64,000 nt of DNA from Thalassorhabdomicrobium marinisediminis (GTDB taxonomy: Bacteria > Pseudomonadota > Alphaproteobacteria > Rhodobacterales > Rhodobacteraceae): the NCBI RefSeq assembly GCF_003072065.1, contig NZ_QCYG01000004.1, positions 1 to 64,000 on the forward strand. The letters run 5' to 3'. The first letter of the stretch is position 1. Each line of letters starts with the position of its first letter. Both the position numbers and the translations under genes were made by a program. The notes under the pieces were generated by a model, which searched no databases, was not told where the DNA came from, and saw nothing but the letters and a program-made list of their open reading frames with translations. This document shows, one piece after another, positions 59,595 to 64,000 of this stretch.

Positions 59595-60698
59595 TCAAGC
59601 GCCCGGGGGCGGCGGTGGCATCACGGTGAACAGTTGCGCCAGTTCCGGCACCTCGTTGGCGGTCTTCCAGCCGTCCTGCCCGGCGGTCCAGACGTGGGTG
59701 CCGCGGGTCAGCGTGCCTTCGGCGGCCATCCGGCCCATATCCGCTTTCGAGAATGGCCCCTTGGTCTTGCCACCCTCGGCGGTGTGCCAGACGTGTTCGA
59801 CCGGCGGCGGCGGCGGGGCCGCAGCGGCGGGGGCGCCGCCGGCTGCACGGGCCCAAGGGTTCGCCATCTGCCCGGCCATCGCCATGCCCATCCCCGCGCC
59901 CAGTCCCGCGCCCATCGCGCCCGATGCCTCGCCCCCTTTGCGCAGGGCCTCGGCGGCTGCGTATTGCATATGCGCGTCCAGATCGCCCGTCAGCCCGCGC
60001 GAAGTGCGCGTGTCCAGCGCCGCTTCGACTGCCGGCGGGAGACTGATGTTCTCGATATAGAGCTCGGGGATCGTGATGCCGTATTGCGCGACCGTATCGG
60101 CGATGGCCCCGGCCACGAGCTTGCCCAGATCGCGGGTGTTCGCAGCCATGTCCAGCACCGGAATACCGCTTGCGGCGATCACGCGACTGAACTCCTGCAC
60201 GATGATATTGCGCACCTGAAAGCTGATCTCGTCCATGGTGAATTCGCCATCGGTGCCAACGATTTCCGTCAGGAAGCGGGCGGGATCGCTGACCTTGACC
60301 GAATAGGTGCCGAAGGCGCGAATGCGCGTGGGGCCGAATTCGGGATCGCGCAGCATGATCGGGTTCTTGGTGCCCCATTTGAGGTCATTGAACCGCGTGG
60401 TGTTGACGAAATAGATCTCGGACTTGAAGGGGCTCTGGAACCCGTGGTCCCAGTGCTGCAAGGTGGTCATGATCGGCATGTTGTTGGTCTCGAGCATATA
60501 AAGCCCGGGCGTGAACACATCCGCCAACTGCCCCTCATGCACGAAAACCGCCGCCTGACCTTCGCGCACGGTAAGCTTCGCGCCATACTTGATCTCGTGG
60601 CCGTGCCGCTCAAACCGCCAGACCATCGTGTCGCGGGTGTCGTCCGTCCAGTGAATGACATCGATGAATTGGCCTGAAAGAAAATCGAGAATGCCCAT
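59595..60698 (-). CDS. SPFH-domain protein with C-terminal GYF_2 domain
   Basis: A 367-residue cytoplasmic protein. Residues 1-230 form an SPFH/virion-core-type domain (MGILDFLSGQFIDVIHWTDD, TREGQ-like TVREGQAAVFVHEGQLAD, RDPEFGPTRIRAFGTYSVKV). There is a Gly/Ala/Met-rich linker (about 255-300), and residues 305-360 form a GYF_2/DUF4339 domain (VWHTAEGGKTKGPFSKADMG, TRGTHVWTAGQDGWKTA). B. subtilis YdjI has the same SPFH type. SPFH proteins scaffold membrane domains, and GYF_2 domains bind proline-rich partners. Same strand as its neighbours; 46 bases separate it from the DUF2927 gene. Confidence 0.75.
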   Translation of the reverse strand: MGILDFLSGQFIDVIHWTDDTRDTMVWRFERHGHEIKYGAKLTVREGQAAVFVHEGQLADVFTPGLYMLETNNMPIMTTLQHWDHGFQSPFKSEIYFVNTTRFNDLKWGTKNPIMLRDPEFGPTRIRAFGTYSVKVSDPARFLTEIVGTDGEFTMDEISFQVRNIIVQEFSRVIAASGIPVLDMAANTRDLGKLVAGAIADTVAQYGITIPELYIENISLPPAVEAALDTRTSRGLTGDLDAHMQYAAAEALRKGGEASGAMGAGLGAGMGMAMAGQMANPWARAAGGAPAAAAPPPPPVEHVWHTAEGGKTKGPFSKADMGRMAAEGTLTRGTHVWTAGQDGWKTANEVPELAQLFTVMPPPPPGA

Positions 60699-60743
60699 CT
60701 TTGGCGTCCCTCCTTGGTTGAAATATCACGCGGGTCCCGGGGG

Positions 60744-61721
60744 TCAGGACGGCCCGCTGTCCATCAGTTCCGCCGCGATCCTCCGGGCGATGGGGGCGGC
60801 TTCGGCCTCGGCCATGCCGGTCTTCAGGCGGTCATCGTAAAGCATCCGCAGCAGCAATTCATCGTGCGTCGTCAGCAGGCCGAATTCCTCATCATCGTTG
60901 AAGATGCTGGGGCGGGCGTGGGGGCTGTCGTTGGCCAGCCCGAGACCCTGTGCGAGTTCTTCGTGCACGCAGGCCAACCGCATCAGATCCGGATGCTCCC
61001 CCCGGATCAGCGCCACCGCGCGGGAATATTCGGGGCTGTTGTTCTGGCTGAAGGCCAGCACGAGGCACATGGTGTCGCGGGGCACGTCCATGAAGGCGCG
61101 CACGCTGGCCTCGTTGATGCCGGGGATCAGGGTGCGCAGACGTGCGTCGTAGTTCAGCCGGTCATCCTCATTGAGGATCAGCACGTGGAAGTTCGGATCG
61201 CTTTGGGTCACGCGCATGGGGTGCCCCGTGACCCGCGCCAGCCGCGATACGTAGCTGCCGATGGTGTTGCGGTCCTGTATGCGCTGGTCTTCGGGCACCG
61301 TGGCGCCGAACTCGACCGCGAATCGCACGGGCTGTTCCCAGCGCCGCAGCCGGCTCACGGTGGCCTCGGCCCGCAGACCCTGATCGGTCATGACGAATTC
61401 ATCAAACAGCGCGATCTGCACGAAGTTGCGTGCGAGCGTGGTATCGGTAAAGGCCGTGTCCGGCCCGCCGCCATCCGTGCGCAACAGGCCCCGCGCCAAG
61501 AGGTCGTCCTGCACCCGTTGGAAATACGCCGAAAGGGCGCGGCTGTCCTCGGACCGGGTCGCGGGGCGGGCGGGGGGCTGGGGAGGTGTCACCGCAACCG
61601 GCGGGCGAGACGGTGGCACCGGTGATGAGACCTCGGGCGGGGTCGTGTCACAGCCGACCAGCGCCAGAAGGGCCGCGAAGGCCCAACCGTTCGTTGCTCT
61701 GCTGCGCCCCGCCGTGGTCAC
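60744..61721 (-). CDS. DUF2927 lipoprotein with HExxx-type motif
   Basis: A 325-residue exported protein. A signal peptide with lipobox LLALVGC (Cys 24) is followed by a proline-rich spacer (about 27-58) and a DUF2927 domain. That domain contains NFVQIALFDEF, the conserved CVHEELAQGLGLANDSP (about residue 252), whose HEE-x6-G-L-x-ND pattern looks like a metalloprotease-type or degenerate zinc site, and FNDDEEFGLLTTHDELLLRMLYD. Probably anchored in the periplasm. It follows telA by 3 bases, so it is almost certainly co-transcribed. Confidence 0.75.
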   Translation of the reverse strand: MTTAGRSRATNGWAFAALLALVGCDTTPPEVSSPVPPSRPPVAVTPPQPPARPATRSEDSRALSAYFQRVQDDLLARGLLRTDGGGPDTAFTDTTLARNFVQIALFDEFVMTDQGLRAEATVSRLRRWEQPVRFAVEFGATVPEDQRIQDRNTIGSYVSRLARVTGHPMRVTQSDPNFHVLILNEDDRLNYDARLRTLIPGINEASVRAFMDVPRDTMCLVLAFSQNNSPEYSRAVALIRGEHPDLMRLACVHEELAQGLGLANDSPHARPSIFNDDEEFGLLTTHDELLLRMLYDDRLKTGMAEAEAAPIARRIAAELMDSGPS

Positions 61722-61724
61722 GCC

Positions 61725-62924
61725 TTAAGCCTCGCCCGCTGACGCCGCGATCGAATGGCCCGACGCGGTGCCGCTGGCCTTGGCCGAGGACAACGTCTTC
61801 TTCAATTCGGCTTCCATCGTCTCAAGCTCTTTCTCCGCCTCGGCCCGCTTGCGCTTGCCCTCGTCGGCGATCTGCAGGCTTTCCTCGATGGTGCCGATCA
61901 GGTCCGCGTTGGCCTGTTTGATCGCTTCGATGTCGAAGACGCCGCGCTCCATCTCGGTGCGGATCGTCTTGTTCGCCTGCCGCAGGTTCTCGGCATTGGC
62001 GGTCAACAGTTCATTGGTCAGATCGTTCGCCTCACGCACGGCGACGGCCGCCTCGGAGGAGCGCTGGATCGTGACCGCCTGCGCCAGCTGCGTCTCCCAC
62101 AGGGGGACGGTGTTGAGCAGGGTCGAGTTGATCTTGGTCACCAGCGATTTGTCGTTCTCCTGCACCAGCCGGATGCTGGGCAGCGACTGCATGGTCACCT
62201 GACGGGTCAGTTTGAGGTCGTGGACGCGCCGCTCAAGGTCATCGCGGGCCGCGCGCAGATCGCGCAATTCCTGCGCCTTCATCACCCCTTCATCGGGGGC
62301 GGCTTCGACCTCGGCTTCCTTCGCAGGGATGGTCGTGGCGTCAAGCTCTTTGAGTTTTTCTTCACCGGCGGCGATGTAGAGCCCCAACTCATCATAGAAG
62401 CGCAGCGTCTTGTCGTAGAGCACATCAAGGCTTTCGATGTCTTTCAGCAACACGTGCTCATGCCGCAAAAGATCATCCGTTACCTTGTCGATCTGGCCCT
62501 GCACATCCTCGAACCGGGCGGCGAACTTGGCGGCCGGTGATACCCGCCCCAAAAGCTTTTCCCACCACGACAGCTTGCGCCGCACATCAAGCTCGTTGAC
62601 GTTGAAGCCGCGGATCGTGGTCACAATCTCGCGCAGGCTGTCGCCCGCGGGGCCCACGTCCTTGTTGCGCACGCCTTGCAGCATCGATTGGCTGATTTCC
62701 TGCAATTCGGCCTGTGCGGCGGATCCGAACGAAATGATCGACGCGGTGTCGGTCATGTCGAGTTCGTTCATCCGCCGGGTGATCTCGGCGCTGGTCGGCG
62801 CGTCGGCCTCGTCCAGCGTGACAAGTTCGTTCTTCGGCTCGGCAAGCACCACGGCAGTCACCTTTTCCACTTCATTCATTTGCGCCTGCGCGGCTTCCAT
62901 ATTCTTTGCAACAGTCTCAGACAT
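61725..62924 (-). CDS. telA: TelA-family protein (toxic anion resistance)
   Basis: A 399-residue, strongly helical, cytoplasmic protein of the TelA/KlaA family (PF05816 type): VRNKDVGPAGDSLREIV, KLSWWEKLLGRVSPAAKFAARFEDVQ, LPSIRLVQENDKSLVTKINSTLLNTVPLWETQ and the ANAENLRQANKTIRTEMERGVFDI block. Linked to tellurite and bacteriocin tolerance in other hosts, but the molecular role is unknown. It lies 21 bases after xpaC, the usual partner. Confidence 0.85.
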   Translation of the reverse strand: MSETVAKNMEAAQAQMNEVEKVTAVVLAEPKNELVTLDEADAPTSAEITRRMNELDMTDTASIISFGSAAQAELQEISQSMLQGVRNKDVGPAGDSLREIVTTIRGFNVNELDVRRKLSWWEKLLGRVSPAAKFAARFEDVQGQIDKVTDDLLRHEHVLLKDIESLDVLYDKTLRFYDELGLYIAAGEEKLKELDATTIPAKEAEVEAAPDEGVMKAQELRDLRAARDDLERRVHDLKLTRQVTMQSLPSIRLVQENDKSLVTKINSTLLNTVPLWETQLAQAVTIQRSSEAAVAVREANDLTNELLTANAENLRQANKTIRTEMERGVFDIEAIKQANADLIGTIEESLQIADEGKRKRAEAEKELETMEAELKKTLSSAKASGTASGHSIAASAGEA

Positions 62925-62945
62925 GATGTCCCCCTTGTTTGGCCG

Positions 62946-63827
62946 CTAAAGACCTTCACGCTGCAATCTGTCCCGCAGCACCTTGATTTCAATATCCATG
63001 TCGCTACGATCGTCCAGCAGCAGCTTGTCGGTCCGCGCGGCGAAATTTTCTTCCAGATCGGTGAGGAGCGCTTCGAACTCCGCGCGCGCGTCCGGGTCAC
63101 GCTGACGTTTGTAGAGATCGGCGAATTTGGCCGCCGCATCCCGCGCGCCCATCAGATAGACGCCGAGAAACTTGCGTGCGCCGGTCAGGTCGCGGGGGTC
63201 TTCCTCGACGGTTCGGATCATCTTGCGGGCCGCGGCTTGAAACTGCGCCGTGCGTACAATGAGCGCTCGGTCGCCGATGCTGGCGATATGGTCACGCATG
63301 GCAGCCAAATGCGCTTCGGCCTGATCGACGACGCGGGCCACGCGATCCTGCTGGAAAGTGTCCACGCCCTCCATCCGCTTGTCGCGCATGGGATCGATGC
63401 CGAAGGCCAGCATGTGCAAGCCCCCCGCCGCCACGCCATAAAGCACGGCCGCGAGCACGGCTGGATCGTTCGACAAAGACGCAGCCGCGATGCCCGCCCC
63501 GGTCAAGACAGAGCCGAAGAGCTTGCGCGGAATGCTCGGCTTGCGGGCCACCTTGCGCTGGTCATAGGCCGCCGCCGCGCGCAACCCGTCCCGGGTGAGC
63601 CAGGCCGCGAGGGTCAAAACAGCCGCGCCGCCCAAGCCCAGCATCAAGCCCAATGCGCCTTCGTTCAACGACAGAAAGGCCAGCAGGATGCCGGGGGTGA
63701 ACAGGATATTGGCCTTGGCCCCGGCGGCATCCACCTGCCGCGCCTCGGCCACAGCCTGCCGCGCGGTGCTGGTCCGCGCGTTGGTGTCAGGGCTGTATTT
63801 TCCGCCGAATTTCTGCGCCACGCTCAA
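62946..63827 (-). CDS. xpaC: XpaC-family membrane-associated protein
   Basis: A 293-residue protein. Two hydrophobic stretches lie in the N-terminal part (ILFTPGILLAFLSLNEGALG; LMLGLGGAAVLTLAAWL), a third near 105-140, then a helical cytoplasmic domain (RVVDQAEAHLAAMRDHIASIG to the end). It matches the XpaC (5-bromo-4-chloroindolyl phosphate hydrolysis) family, whose name reflects an indirect phenotype. The TTG start overlaps the stop of the upstream membrane protein gene (TTGA). Confidence 0.75.
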   Translation of the reverse strand: MSVAQKFGGKYSPDTNARTSTARQAVAEARQVDAAGAKANILFTPGILLAFLSLNEGALGLMLGLGGAAVLTLAAWLTRDGLRAAAAYDQRKVARKPSIPRKLFGSVLTGAGIAAASLSNDPAVLAAVLYGVAAGGLHMLAFGIDPMRDKRMEGVDTFQQDRVARVVDQAEAHLAAMRDHIASIGDRALIVRTAQFQAAARKMIRTVEEDPRDLTGARKFLGVYLMGARDAAAKFADLYKRQRDPDARAEFEALLTDLEENFAARTDKLLLDDRSDMDIEIKVLRDRLQREGL

Positions 63828-64000
63828 AGCCCCCCAAGCCAGCCGGACACGACGCCAAGCATCAGGATGATCAACAGGACATAGGATATGGTCTTTGCGG
63901 TCGCGGGCACGTCAGCCTCCCGTGTGGATTGCAGGAACCGACCGGCGGCCACCGCCAGTCCGACGATGACCAGAACGAACAACAGTCCGATTACTACTCT
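63824..64000 (-). CDS. Small membrane protein, 5' end outside window
   Basis: The minus-strand frame open from the window edge to a TGA at 63824-63826 encodes two hydrophobic helices (IGLLFVLVIVGLAVAAGRF and ISYVLLIILMLGVVSGWLG) separated by a short polar loop (LQSTREADVPATAKT). Its stop overlaps the xpaC start, so it is the next upstream member of the operon. The N-terminus is not visible and I cannot assign a family. Confidence 0.6.
   Translation of the reverse strand, partial: RVVIGLLFVLVIVGLAVAAGRFLQSTREADVPATAKTISYVLLIILMLGVVSGWLGGL

Overview
The window looks like a chromosome segment from a marine-type Rhodobacteraceae (Roseobacter-clade alphaproteobacterium). The evidence is the GC-rich wobble-G/C codon use in the core, a TRAP transporter, two DUF849/BKACE enzymes, a fused L-carnitine dehydrogenase-thioesterase, a non-pyrrolysine MttB-family methyltransferase, PutA with a separate Lrp-type PutR, an alphaproteobacterial Zur/Znu block and a PopZ-like DUF2497 protein. 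I cannot name the species.

Positions 1-14,441 are accessory DNA of visibly lower GC. Part (a), 1-6,227, is a graveyard: an IS3 transposase scrap, the C-terminal TOPRIM part of a retron Ec67-like reverse transcriptase, an IS3-family element (1043-2336, with a TCCG target duplication), a frameshifted DUF2254 gene, a 5'-truncated AI-2E permease, an IS66-like orfA cut by a second IS3-family element, and that element (4845-6227). Both IS elements are riddled with short two-hairpin insertions of 39-42 bp, several of them in frame. Part (b), 6,229-14,090, is an intact catabolic island: a TRAP transporter (dctPQM), a muconate-cycloisomerase-like enzyme, a LysR regulator, a small protein of unknown function, an enol-lactonase-like hydrolase and a beta-keto acid cleavage enzyme. 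A dyad GGTAT-N6-ATACC occurs upstream of the TRAP operon and of the hydrolase operon, and with one mismatch upstream of the cycloisomerase, so the three units look like one regulon. The right end holds the 5' half of a tRNA-Cys (14,401-14,441).

From 14.6 to 64 kb the window is ordinary core chromosome. In order it carries a PIMT-like methyltransferase and TolC, a DUF2497 protein, cobQ, efp, ygfZ with an MsbA-like exporter, two PLP aminotransferases, valS, a DUF2235 hydrolase, metF/metR, a GGDEF-EAL protein, an inositol monophosphatase, GFA and rhomboid genes, putA/putR, tRNA-Leu(UAA), a lytic transglycosylase, metG and an aldo/keto reductase. Then come the carnitine genes (BKACE, two lipoproteins, fused dehydrogenase-thioesterase), Nudix and DUF983 genes, a PleD-like diguanylate cyclase, DUF3572 with a HAD phosphatase, an MttB-family methyltransferase, znuA/zur-znuC-znuB with a Zur box, and dtd. 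The segment ends in a minus-strand run of envelope proteins: zinc-ribbon membrane protein, SPFH-GYF protein, DUF2927 lipoprotein, TelA, XpaC and a membrane protein running off the window.

The strongest leads are the palindromic elements that parasitise transposase genes, the possible one-step BKACE shortcut of the beta-ketoadipate pathway under a shared operator, the translationally coupled lipoproteins inside the carnitine operon, and the uncharacterised XpaC-TelA-SPFH-zinc ribbon operon.
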